Of a stretch of DNA of 64,000 nucleotides, positions 46,801-58,204 are shown piece after piece (position 1 is the first letter of the stretch; each line of letters starts with the position of its first letter). Source of the stretch: Paratinospora sagittata (Eukaryota; Streptophyta; Magnoliopsida; Ranunculales; Menispermaceae); assembly GCA_035771175.1 (NCBI GenBank), contig JAYMFD010003428.1, positions 1 to 64,000 on the forward strand, given 5' to 3'. Both the position numbers and the translations under genes were made by a program. The notes under the pieces were generated by a model. It saw only the letters and a program-made list of their open reading frames with translations, searched no databases and was not told the origin of the DNA.

Positions 46801-48699
46801 GATATTGGAATGGAGTTCCATCTATTCTGGGGATTCCTAGAAGGATATTGGGACTCGCTCAAAGAGTTGGTGGAGAAAGCAATCTGGTGGATTGGTAGCG
46901 ATTGCTTCAAACACATTTTCTAAGTAAATTTAGTTCATTTAAACCAAAATTTGATATTTAGGGGTCAAAAGTTCATCTGGATATTGGAAAAGAGTTCCAT
47001 CTATTCTGGGGGGTTGTTCGAAGGATATTGGGACTCGCTTAAAGAGTAGGTGGTGAAAGCAATCCGGTGGATTGGTCGCGATTGCCTCAATTTCTTTTTC
47101 AAAGTATATTTAGTTCATTTAAACCAAAGTTTTAGATTTGGGGGTCAAAAATTCTCCGGGATATTGGAATGGAGTTCCATCTATTCTGGGGATTCCTAGA
47201 AGGATATTGGGACTCTCTCAAAGAGTTGGTGGAGAAAGCAATCTGGTGGATTGGTAGCGATTGCCTCAAACACATTTTCTAAGTAAATTTAGTTCATTTA
47301 AAACAAAATTTGATATTTAGGGGTCAAAAATTCTCCGGGATATTGGAACGGGGTTCCATATATTCTGGGGATTCCTAGAAGGATATTGGGACTCGCTCAA
47401 AGAGTTGGTGGAGAAAGCAATTTGGTGGATTGGTAGCGATTGCCTCAAACACATTTTCTAAGTAAATTTAGTTCATTTAAACCAAAATTTGATATTTAGG
47501 GGTCAAAAATTCATCGGGAAATTCGAACGGAGTTCCTTCTATTCTGGGGGGTTGCTAGAAGGATATTGGAACTCGCTTAAAGAGTAGGTGGAGAAAGCAA
47601 TCCGGTGGATTAATCGCGATTGCCTCAAACACATTTTCTAAGTAAATTTAGTTCATTTAAACCAAAATTTGATATTTAGGGGTCAAAAATTCATCTGGAT
47701 ATTGGAAAAGAGTTCCATCTATTCCGGGGCTTCCTAGAAGGATATTGGGACTCGCTCAAAGAGTTGGTGGAGAAAGCAATCTGGTGGATTGGTAGCGATT
47801 GCCTCGAACACATTTTCTAAGTAAATTTAGTTCATTTAAACCAAAATTTGATATTTAGGGGTCAAAAAGTCATCGGGATGTTCGAACGGAGTTCCATCTA
47901 TTCTGGGGGGTTGCTAGAAGGATATTGGGACTCGCTCAAAGAGCTGGTGGAAAAAGCAATCTGGTGGATTGGTCGCGATTGCCTCAAACACATTTTCTAA
48001 GTAAATTTAGTTCATTTAAAACAAAATTTGAGATTTGGGGGTCAAAAATTCACCGGGATATTGGAACGGAGTTCCATCTATTCCGGGGCTTCCTAGAAGG
48101 ATATTGGGACTCGCTCAAAGAGCTGGTGGAAAAAGCAATCTGGTGGATTGGTCGCGATTGCCTCAAACACATTTTCTAAGTAAATTTAGTTCATTTAAAA
48201 CAAAATTTGATATTTAGGGGTCAAAAATTCTCCGGGATATTGGAACGGGGTTGGATATATTCTGGGGATTCCTAGAAGGATATTGGGACTCGCTCAAAGA
48301 GTTGGTGGAGAAAGCAATTTGGTGGATTGGTAGCGATTGCCTCAAACACATTTTCTAAGTAAATTTAGTTCATTTAAACCAAAATTTGATATTTAGGGGG
48401 TCAAAAATTCATCGGGATATTCGAACGGAGTTCCCTCTATTCTGGGGGGTTGCTAGAAGGATATTGGAACTCGCTTAAAGAGTAGGTGGAGAAAGCAATC
48501 CGGTGGATTAATCGCGATTGCCTCAAACACATTTTCTAAGTAAATTTAGTTCATTTAAAACAAAATTTGAGATTTGGGGGTCAAAAATTCACTGGGATAT
48601 TGGAACGGAGTTCCATCTATTCCGGGGCTTCCTAGAAGGATATTGGGACTCGCTCAAAGAGTTGGCGGAGAAAGCAATCTGGTGGATTGGTAGCGATTG
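43855..48699. repeat. 27-mer HOR copy 3 (4845 bp)
   Basis: It is nearly identical to copy 2, with few single-base differences seen by eye: one base longer at 48391-48400 (ggggg, where copy 2 has agagg near 43551), and ttccttct near 47533 for ttccctct. The major difference is the replacement of monomers 18-19 (46905-47263), annotated separately. Confidence 0.92.
46905..47263. repeat. C-D dimer replacing A1-B1' in HOR copy 3
   Basis: In copies 1, 2 and 4 this position (monomers 18-19) is A1 followed by B1' (caattcc, ttttttaag). Here it reads as C (aaaagttcatctgg from 46967, ttgttcgaagg) followed by D with its cctcaattt head (47085) and gggactctctc (47210). Flanking bases are unchanged: the cttcaaacac marker of monomer 17/18 on the left and the aaaacaaaa E head on the right. 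Length is preserved at 359 bp. The ctctctc allele is absent elsewhere in this HOR but common in the 53-64 kb HOR, which points to a donor of that type. Confidence 0.88.
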
Positions 48700-51600
48700 C
48701 CTCAAACACATTTTCTAAGTAAATTTAGTTCATTTAAACCAAAATTTGATATTTAGGGGTCAAAAAGTCATCGGGATGTTCGACCGGAGTTCCATCTATT
48801 CTGGGGGGTTGCTAGAAGGATATTGGGACTCGCTTAAAGAGTAGGTGGAGAAAGCAATCCGGTGGATTGATCGCGATTGCCTCAAACACATTTTCTAAGT
48901 AAATTTAGTTTATTTAAACCAAAATTTGAGATTTGGGGGTCAAAACTTCACTAGGATATTGGAACGGAGTTCCATCTATTCTGGGGCTTCCTAGAAGGAT
49001 ATTGGGACTCGCTCAAAAAGTTGGTGGAGAAAGCAATCTGGTGGATTGGTAGCGATTGCCTCAAACACATTTTCTAAGTAAATTCAGTTCATTTAAACCA
49101 AAATTTGATATTTAGGGGTCAAAAATTCATCTGGATATTGGAAAAGAGTTCCATATATTCCGAGGGTTCCTAGAAGGATAATGGGACTCGATCAAAGAGT
49201 TGGTGGAGAAAGCAATCTGGTGGATTGGTCGCGATTGCCTCAAACAAATTTTCTAGGTAAATTTAATTCATTTAAACCAAAATTTGAGATTTAGTGGTCA
49301 AAAATTCATCGGGATATTCGAACGGAGTTCCCTCTATTATGGGGGGTTGCTAGAAGGATATTGGAACTCGCTTAAAGAGTAGGTGGAGAAAGCAATCTGG
49401 TGGATTGATCGCGATTGCCTCAAACACATTTTCTAAGTAAATTTAGTTCATTTAAACCAAAATTTGAGATTTGGGGGTCAAAAATTCACCGGGATATTGG
49501 AACGGAGTTCAATCTATTCCGGGGCTTCCTAGAAGGATATTGGGACTCGCTCAAAGAGTTGGTGGAGAAAGCAATCTGGTGGATTGGTAGCGATTGCCTC
49601 GGACACATTTTCTAAGTAAATTTAGTTCATTTAAAACAAAATTTGATATTTAGGGGTCAAAAATTCTCGGGGATATTGGAACGGAGTTCCATATATTCTG
49701 GGGATTCCAAGAAGGATATTGGGACTCGCTCAAAGAGTTGGTGGAGAAAGCAATTTGGTGGATTGGTAGCGATTGCCTCAAACACATTTTCTAAGTAAAT
49801 TTAGTTCATTTAAACCAAAATTTGATATTTAGGGGTCAAAAATTCATCGGGATATTCGAACGGAGTTCCCTCTATTCTGGGGGGTTGCTAGAAGGATATT
49901 GGAACTCGCTTAAAGAGTAGGTGGAGAAAGCAATCCGGTGGACTGATCGCGATTGCCTCAAACACATTTTCTAAGTAAATTTAGTTCATTTAAACCAAAA
50001 TTTGAGATTTGGGGGTCAAAAATTCACTGGGATATTGGAACGGAGTTCCATCTATTCCGGGGCTTCCTAAAAGGATATTGGGACTCGCTCAAAGAGTTGG
50101 TGGAGAAAGCAATCTGGTGGATTGGTAGCGATTGCCTCAAACACATTTTCTAAGTAAATTTAGTTCATTTAAACCAAAATTTGATATTTAGTGGTCAAAA
50201 GTTCATCTGGATATTGGAAAAGAGTTCCATCTATTCTGGGGGGTTGTTCGAAGGATATTGGGACTCGCTTAAAGAGTAGGTGGTGAAAGCAATCCGGTGG
50301 ATTGGTTGCGATTGCCTCAATTTCTTTTTCAAAGTATATTTAGTTCATTTAAACCAAAGTTTTAGATTTGGGGGTCAAAAATTCTCCGGGATATTGGAAT
50401 GGAGTTCCATCTATTCTGGGGATTCCTAGAAGGATATTGGGACTGGCTCAAAGAGTTGGTGGAGAAAGCAATCTGGTGGATTGGTAGCGATTGCCTCAAA
50501 CACATTTTCTAAGTAAATTTAGTTCATTTAAACCAAAATATGATATTTAGGGGTCAAAAATTCATCGGGATGTTCGAACGGAGTTCCATCTATTCTGGGG
50601 GGTTGCTAGAAGGATATTGGGACTCGCTTAAAGAGTAGGTGGAGAAAGCAATCCGGTGGATTGATCGCGATTGCCTCAAACACATTTTTTAAGTAAATTT
50701 AGTTCATTTAAACCAAAATTTGAGATTTGGGGGTCAAAAATTCACCGGGATATTGGAACGGAGTTCCATCTATTCCGGGGCTTCCTAGAAGGATATTGGG
50801 ACTCGCTCAAAGAGTTGGTGGAAAAAGCAATCTGGTGGATTGGTCGCGATTGCCTCAAACACATTATCTAAGTAAATTTAGTTCATTTAAAACAAAATTT
50901 GATATTTAGGGGTCAAAAATTCTCGGGGATATTGGAACGGAGTTCCATATATTCTGGGGATTCCTAGAAGGATATTGGGACTCGCTCAAAGAGTTGGTGG
51001 AGAAAGCAATTTGGTGGATTGGTAGCGATTGCCTCAAACACATTTTGTAAGTAAATTTAGTTCATTTAAACCAAAATTTGATATTTAGGGGTCAAAAATT
51101 CATCGGGATATTCGAACGGAGTTCCCTCCATTCTGGGGGGTTGCTAGAAGGATATTGGAACTCGCTTAAAGAGTAGGTGGAGAAAGCAATTCGGTGGACT
51201 GATCGCGATTGCCTCAAACACATTTTCTAAGTAAATTTAGTTCATTTAAACCAAAATTTGAGATTTGGGGGTCAAAAATTCACTGGGATATTGGAACGGA
51301 GTTCCATCTATTCCGGGGCTTCCTAAAAGGATATTGGGACTCGCTTAAAGAGTTGGTGGAGAAAGCAATCTGGTGGATTGGTAGCGATTGCCTCAAACAC
51401 ATTTTCTAAGTAAATTTAGTTCATTTAAACCAAAATTTGATATTTAGGGGTCAAAAGTTCATCTGGATATTGGAAAAGAGTTCCATCTATGCTGGGGGGT
51501 TGTTCGAAGGATATTGGGACTCGCTTAAAGAGTAGGTGGTGAAAGCCATCCGGTGGATTGGTCGCGATTGCCTCAATTTCTTTTTCAAAGTATATTTAGT

Positions 51601-52646
51601 TCATTTAAACCAAAGTTTTAGATTTAGGGGTCAAAAATTCTCCGGGATATTGGAATGGAGTTCCATCTATTCTGGGGATTCCTAGAAGGATATTGGGACT
51701 CGCTCAAAGAGTTGGTGGAGAAAGCAATCTGGTGGATTGGTAGCGATTGCTTCAAACACATTTTCTAAGTAAATTTAGTTCATTTAAACCAAAATTTGAT
51801 ATTTAGGGGTCAAAAATTCATCGGGATGTTCAAACGGAGTTCCATCTATTCTGGGGGGTTGCTAGAAGGATATTGGGACTCGCTTAAAGAGTAGGTGGAG
51901 AAAGCAATCCGGTGGATTGATCGCGATTGCCTCAAACACATTTTTTAAGTAAATTTAGTTCATTTAAACCAAAATTTGAGATTTGGGGGTCAAAAATTCA
52001 CCGGGATATTGGAACGGAGTTCCATCAATTCCGGGGCTTCCTAGAAGGATATTGGGACTCGCTCAAAGAGCTGGTGGAAAAAGCAATCTGGTGGATTGGT
52101 CGCGATTGCCTCAAACACATTTTCTAAGTAAATTTAGTTCATTTAAAACAAAATTTGATATTTAGGGGTCAAAAATTCTCCGGGATATTGGAACGGGGTT
52201 GGATATATTCTGGGGATTCCTAGAAGGATATTGGGACTCGCTCAAAGAGTTGGTGGAGAAAGCAATTTGGTGGATTGGTAGCGATTGCCTCAAACACATT
52301 TTCTAAGTAAATTTAGTTCATTTAAACCAAAATTTGATATTTAGGGGTCAAAAATTCATCGGGATATTCGAACGGAGTTCCCTCTATTCTGGGGGGTTGC
52401 TAGAAGGATATTGGAACTCGCTTAAAGAGTAGGTGGAGAAAGCAATCCGGTGGATTAATCGCGATTGCCTCAAACACATTTTCTAAGTAAATTTAGTTCA
52501 TTTAAAACAAAATTTGAGATTTGGGGGTCAAAAATTCACTGGGATATTGGAACGGAGTTCCATCTATTCCGGGGCTTCCTAGAAGGATATTGGGACTCGC
52601 TCAAAGAGTTGGCGGAGAAAGCAATCAGGTGGATTGGTAGCGATTG
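48700..52646. repeat. 27-mer HOR copy 4, shortened to 22 monomers (3947 bp)
   Basis: Monomers 1-18 follow the unit. Monomer 19 (51930-52108) is a hybrid, and the copy then continues with monomers 25-27. The deficit from 4844 is 897 bp, exactly five monomers. A private change is ttccaagaagg near 49707. The last monomer has caatcagg (52622). After 52646 the next monomer is F rather than m1, so the 27-mer array ends here. Confidence 0.92.
51930..52108. repeat. Hybrid monomer 19/24 at a 5-monomer deletion junction
   Basis: The left part carries the monomer-19 markers ttttttaag and tccatcaattcc (caa at 52025-52027). The right part carries gagctgg (C at 52071) and gtggaaaaagc, and is followed by E' with ggggttggatat, as for monomer 24. 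The crossover is between 52028 and 52070. Five monomers were lost without changing phase. Confidence 0.88.
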
Positions 52647-53183
52647 CCTCAAACACATTTTCTAAGTAAATTTAGTTCATTTAAACCAAAATTTGATATT
52701 TAGGGGTCAAAAATTCATCGGGATATTCGAACGGAGTTCCCTCTATTCTGGGGGGTTGCTAGAAGGATATTGGAACTCGCTTAAAGAGTAGGTGGAGAAA
52801 GCAATCCGGTGGATTAATCGCGATTGCCTCAAACACATTTTCTTAGTAAATTTAGTTCATTTAAACCAAAATTTGAGATTGGGGGTCAAAAATTCACTGA
52901 TATATTGGAACGGAGTTCCATCTATTCCGGGGCTTCCTAGAAGGATATTGGGACTCGCTCAAAGAGTTGGTGGAGAAAGCAATCTGGTGGATTGGTCGCG
53001 ATTTCCTCAAACACATTTTCTAAGTAAATTTAGTTCATTTAAACGAAAATTTGAGATTTGGGGGTCAAAAATTCACCGGGATATTGGAACGGAGTTCCAT
53101 CTATTCCGGGGCTTCCTAAAAGGATATTGGGACTCGCTCAAAGAGTTGGTGGAGAAAGCAATCTGGTGGATTGGTAGTGATTG
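52647..53183. repeat. Three linking monomers between the two large HORs
   Basis: The order is F (52647-52826), B (52827-53004, 178 bp, with gagattgggggtc lacking one T and the odd cactgatatattgg) and B (53005-53183, aaacgaaaa head, ggtagtgattg). The longest open frame of the window (136 codons, 52792-53202) runs through here only because of these small deletions and a tcttagtaa change. It has no coding features. Confidence 0.8.
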
Positions 53184-53899
53184 CCTCAAACACATTTTCT
53201 AAGTAAATTTAGTTCATTTAAACCAAAATTTGATATTTAGGGGTCAAAAATTCGTCTGGATATTGGAAAAGAGTTCCATCTATTCCGGGGCTTCCTAGAA
53301 GGATATTGGGACTCGCTCAAAGAGTTGGTGGAGAAAGCAATCTGGTGGATTGGTAGCGATTGCCTCGAACACATTTTCTAAGTAAATTTAGTTCATTTAA
53401 ACCAAAATTTGATATTTAGGGGTCAAAAAGTCATCGGGATGTTCGAACGGAGTTCCATCTATTCTGGGGGGTTGCTAGAAGGATATTGGAACTCGCTTAA
53501 AGAGTAGGTGGAGAAAGCAATCCGGTGGATTAATCGCGATTGCCTCAAACACATTTATAAGTAAATTTAGTTCATTTAAACCAAAATTTGAGATTTGGGG
53601 GTCAAAAATTCACCGGGATATTGGAACGGAGTTCCATCTATTCCGGGGCTTCCTAGAAGGATATTGGGACTCGCTCAAAGAGTTGGTGGAGAAAGCAATC
53701 TGGTGGATTGGTCGCGATTTCCTCAAACACATTTTCTAAGTAAATTTAGTTCATTTAAACGAAAATTTGAGATTTGGGGGTCAAAAATTCACCGGGATAT
53801 TGGAACGGAGTTCCATCTATTCCGGGGCTTCCTAAAAGGATATTGGGACTCGCTCAAAGAGTTGGTGGAGAAAGTAATATGGTGGATTGGTAGCGATTG

Positions 53900-54617
53900 C
53901 CTCAAACACATTTTCTAAGTAAATTTAGTTCATTTAAACCAAAATTTGATATTTAGGGGTCAAAAGTTCATCTGGATATTGGAAAAGAGTTCCATCTATT
54001 CTGGGGGGTTGTTCGAAGGATATTGGGACTCGCTTAAAGAGTAGGTGGTGAAAGCAATCCGGTGGATTGGTCGCGATTGCCTCAATTTCTTTTTCAAAGT
54101 ATATTTAGTTCATTTAAACCAAAGTTTTAGATTTGGGGGTCAAAAATTCTCCGGGATATTGGAATGGAGTTCCATCTATTCTGGGGATTCCTAGAAGGAT
54201 ATTGGGACTCTCTCAAAGAGTTGGTGGAGAAAGCAATCTGGTGGATTGGTAGCGATTGCCTCAAACACATTTTCTAAGTAAATTTAGTTCATTTAAACCA
54301 AAATTTGATATTTAGGGGTCAAAAGTTCATCTGGATATTGGAAAAGAGTTCCATCTATTCTGGGGGGTTGTTCGAAGGATATTGGGACTCGCTTAAAGAG
54401 TAGGTGGTGAAAGCAATCCGGTGGATTGGTCGCGATTGCCTCAATTTCTTTTTCAAAGTATATTTAGTTCATTTAAACCAAAGTTTTAGATTTGGGGGTC
54501 AAAAATTCTCCGGGATATTGGAATGGAGTTCCATCTATTCTGGGGATTCCTAGAAGGATATTGGGACTCTCTCAAAGAGTTGGTGGAGAAAGGAATCTGG
54601 TGGATTGGTAGCGATTG
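53900..54617. repeat. Fixed tandem C-D-C-D block in the second HOR
   Basis: Two C-D dimers (53900-54258 and 54259-54617) are adjacent. The same arrangement recurs in beta (58921-59638) and gamma (62868-63585), so the duplication preceded HOR amplification. Both D monomers carry the gggactctctc allele. The GGAATC change in the second D marks alpha and beta but not gamma. Confidence 0.88.
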
Positions 54618-56411
54618 CCTCAAACACATTTTCTAAGTAAATTTAGTTCATTTAAACCAAAATTTGATATTTAGGGGTCAAAAATTCATCGGGATGTTCG
54701 AACGGAGTTCCATCTATTCTGGGGGGTTGCTAGAAGGATATTGGGACTCGCTTAAAGAGTAGGTGGAGAAAGCAATCCGGTGGATTGATCGCGATTGCCT
54801 CAAACACATTTTCTAAGTAAATTTAGTTCATTTAAACCAAAATTTGAGATTTGGGGGTCAAAAATTCACCGGGATATTGGAACGGAGTTCCATCTATTCC
54901 GGGGCTTCCTAGAAGGATATTGGGACTCGCTCAAAGAGTTGGTGGAGAAAGCAATCTGGTGGATTGGTCGCGATTTCCTCAAACAAATTTTCTAAGTAAA
55001 TTTAGTTCATTTAAACGAAAATTTGAGATTTGGGGGTCAAAAATTCACCGGGATATTGGAACGGAGTTCCATCTATTCCGGGGCTTCCTAAAAGGATATT
55101 GGGACTCGCTCAAAGAGTTGGTGGAGAAAGTAATATGGTGGATTGGTAGCGATTGCCTCAAACACATTTTCTAAGTAAATTTAGTTCATTTAAACCAAAA
55201 TTTGATATTTAGAGGTCAAAAGTTCATTTGGATATTGGAAAAGAGTTCCATCTATTCTGGGGGGTTGTTCGAAGGATATTGGGACTCGCTTAAAGAGTAG
55301 GTGGTGAAAGCAATCCGGTGGATTGGTCGCGATTGCCTCAATTTCTTTTTCAAAGTATATTTAGTTCATTTAAACCAAAGTTTTAGATTTGGGGGTCAAA
55401 AATTCTCCGGGATATTGGAATGGAGTTCCATCTATTCTGGGGATTCCTAGAAGGATATTGGGACTCTCTCAAAGAGTTGGTGGAGAAAGCAATCTGGTGG
55501 ATTGGTAGCGATTGCCTCAAACAAATTTTCTAAGTAAATTTAGTTCATTTAAACCAAAATTTGATATTTAGGGGTCAAAAATTCATCGGGATGTTCGAAC
55601 GGAGTTCCATCTATTCTGGGGGGTTGCTAGAAGGATATTGGGACTCGCTTAAAGAGTAGGTGGAGAAAGCAATCCGGTGGATTGATCGCGATTGCCTCAA
55701 ACACATTTTCTAAGTAAATTTAGTTCATTTAAACCAAAATTTGAGATTTGGGGGTCAAAAATTCACCGGGATATTGGAACGGAGTTCCATCTATTCCGGG
55801 GCTTCCTAGAAGGATATTGGGACTCGCTCAAAGAGTTGGTGGAGAAAGCAATCTGGTGGATTGGTAGCGATTGCCTCAAACACATTTTCTAAGTAAATTT
55901 AGTTCATTTAAACCAAAATTTGATATTTAGGGGTCAAAAATTCATCGGGATGTTCGAACGGAGTTCCATCTATTCTGGGGGGTTGCTAGAAGGATATTGG
56001 GACTCGCTTAAAGAGTAGGTGGAGAAAGCAATCCGGTGGATTGATCGCGATTGCCTCAAACACATTTTCTAAGTAAATTTAGTTCATTTAAACCAAAATT
56101 TGAGATTTGGGGGTCAAAAATTCACCGGGATATTGGAACGGAGTTCCATCTATTCCGGGGCTTCCTAGAAGGATATTGGGACTCGCTCAAAGAGTTGGTG
56201 GAGAAAGCAATCTGGTGGATTGGTCGCGATTTCCTCAAACACATTTTCTAAGTAAATTTAGTTCATTTAAACGAAAATTTGAGATTTGGGGGTCAAAAAT
56301 TCACCGGGATATTGGAACGGAGTTCCATCTATTCCGGGGCTTCCTAAAAGGATATTGGGACTCGCTCAAAGAGTTGGTGGAGAAAGTAATATGGTGGATT
56401 GGTAGCGATTG

Positions 56412-57486
56412 CCTCAAACACATTTTCTAAGTAAATTTAGTTCATTTAAACCAAAATGTGATATTTAGGGGTCAAAAATTCATCGCGATATTCGAACGGA
56501 GTTCCCTCTATTCTGGGGGGTTGCTAGAAGGATATTGGAACTCGCTTAAAGAGTAGGTGGAGAAAGCAATCCGGTGGACTGATCGCGATTGCCTCAAACA
56601 CATTTTCTAACTAAATTTAGTTCATTTAAACCAAAATTTGAGATTTGGGGGTCAAAAATTCACTGGGATATTGGAACGGAGTTCCATCTATTCCGGGGCT
56701 TCCTAGAAGGATATTGGGACTCGCTCAAAGAGTTGGTGGAGAAAGCAATCTGGTGGATTGGTAGCGATTGCCTCAAACACATTTTCTAAGTAAATTTAGT
56801 TCATTTAAACCAAAATTTGATATTTAGGGGTCAAAAATTCGTCTGGATATTGGAAAAGAGTTCCATCTATTCCGGGGCTTCCTAGAAGGATATTGGGACT
56901 CGCTCAAAGAGTTGGTGGAGAAAGCAATCTGGTGGATTGGTAGCGATTGCCTCGAACACATTTTCTAAGTAAATTTAGTTCATTTAAACCAAAATTTGAT
57001 ATTTAGGGGTCAAAAAGTCATCGGGATGTTCGAACGGAGTTCCATCTATTCTGGGGGGTTGCTAGAAGGATATTGGAACTCGCTTAAAGAGTAGGTGGAG
57101 AAAGCAATCCGGTGGATTAATCGCGATTGCCTCAAACACATTTATAAGTAAATTTAGTTCATTTAAACCAAAATTTGAGATTTGGGGGTCAAAAATTCAC
57201 CGGGATATTGGAACGGAGTTCCATCTATTCCGGGGCTTCCTAGAAGGATATTGGGACTCGCTCAAAGAGTTGGTGGAGAAAGCAATCTGGTGGATTGGTC
57301 GCGATTTCCTCAAACACATTTTCTAAGTAAATTTAGTTCATTTAAACGAAAATTTGAGATTTGGGGGTCAAAAATTCACCGGGATATTGGAACGGAGTTC
57401 CATCTATTCCGGGGCTTCCTAAAAGGATATTGGGACTCGCTCAAAGAGTTGGTGGAGAAAGTAATATGGTGGATTGGTAGCGATTG
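56412..57486. repeat. Six-monomer insertion in copy alpha (1075 bp)
   Basis: The block F-B2-H-A4-B1-B lies between B and C of the 22-mer unit. Its last four monomers duplicate the start of the HOR (H-A4-B1 with catttataag-B with taatatgg). Its first two carry unusual variants, aaaatgtgat, atcgcgatattc (56484) and ttttctaactaaa (56604). The latter two also occur in adjacent monomers at about 1458 and 1580 and were not noticed together elsewhere. Confidence 0.85.
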
Positions 57487-58204
57487 CCTCAAACACATTT
57501 TCTAAGTAAATTTAGTTCATTTAAACCAAAATTTGATATTTAGGGGTCAAAAGTTCATCTGGATATTGGAAAAGAGTTCCATCTATTCTGGGGGGTTGTT
57601 CGAAGGATATTGGGACTCGCTTAAAGAGTAGGTGGTGAAAGCAATCCGGTGGATTGGTCGCGATTGCCTCAATTTCTTTTTTAAAGTATATTTAGTTCAT
57701 TTAAACCAAAGTTTTAGATTTGGGGGTCAAAAATTCTCCGGGATATTGGAATGGAGTTCCATCTATTCTGGGGATTCCTAGAAGGATATTGGGACTCTCT
57801 CAAAGAGTTGGTGGAGAAAGCAATCTGGTGGATTGGTAGCGATTGCCTCAAACACATTTTCTAAGTAAATTTAGTTCATTTAAACCAAAATTTGATATTT
57901 AGGGGTCAAAAATTCATCGGGATGTTCGAACGGAGTTCCATCTATTCTGGGGGGTTGCTAGAAGGATATTGGGACTCGCTTAAAGAGTAGGTGGAGAAAG
58001 CAATCCGGTGGATTGATCGCGATTGCCTCAAACACATTTTCTAAGTAAATTTAGTTCATTTAAACCAAAATTTGAGATTTGGGGGTCAAAAATTCACCGG
58101 GATATTGGAACGGAGTTCCATCTATTCCGGGGCTTCCTAGAAGGATATTGGGACTCGCTCAAAGAGTTGGTGGAGAAAGCAATCTGGTGGATTGGTAGCG
58201 ATTG

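Larger units (their letters stand above)
53184..58204. repeat. Second HOR, copy alpha: 28 monomers (5021 bp)
   Basis: The order is H-A4-B1-B-C-D-C-D-A1-B1-B-C-D-A1-B1-A1-B1-B-[F-B2-H-A4-B1-B]-C-D-A1-B1. The bracketed six monomers (56412-57486) are absent from copy beta. Markers shared with beta at 5021-5022 bp spacing are catttataag (53555), gagaaaggaatc (54590), aaacaaattttc (54983), agaggtcaaaagttcatttgg (55211) and the aaacgaaaa heads. Confidence 0.92.

Noticed and set aside
49697..49720. ttccaagaagg in HOR copy 4 as a functional difference
   Set aside because: It is an isolated single-base change (T to A) with no recurrence, and is best seen as private noise.
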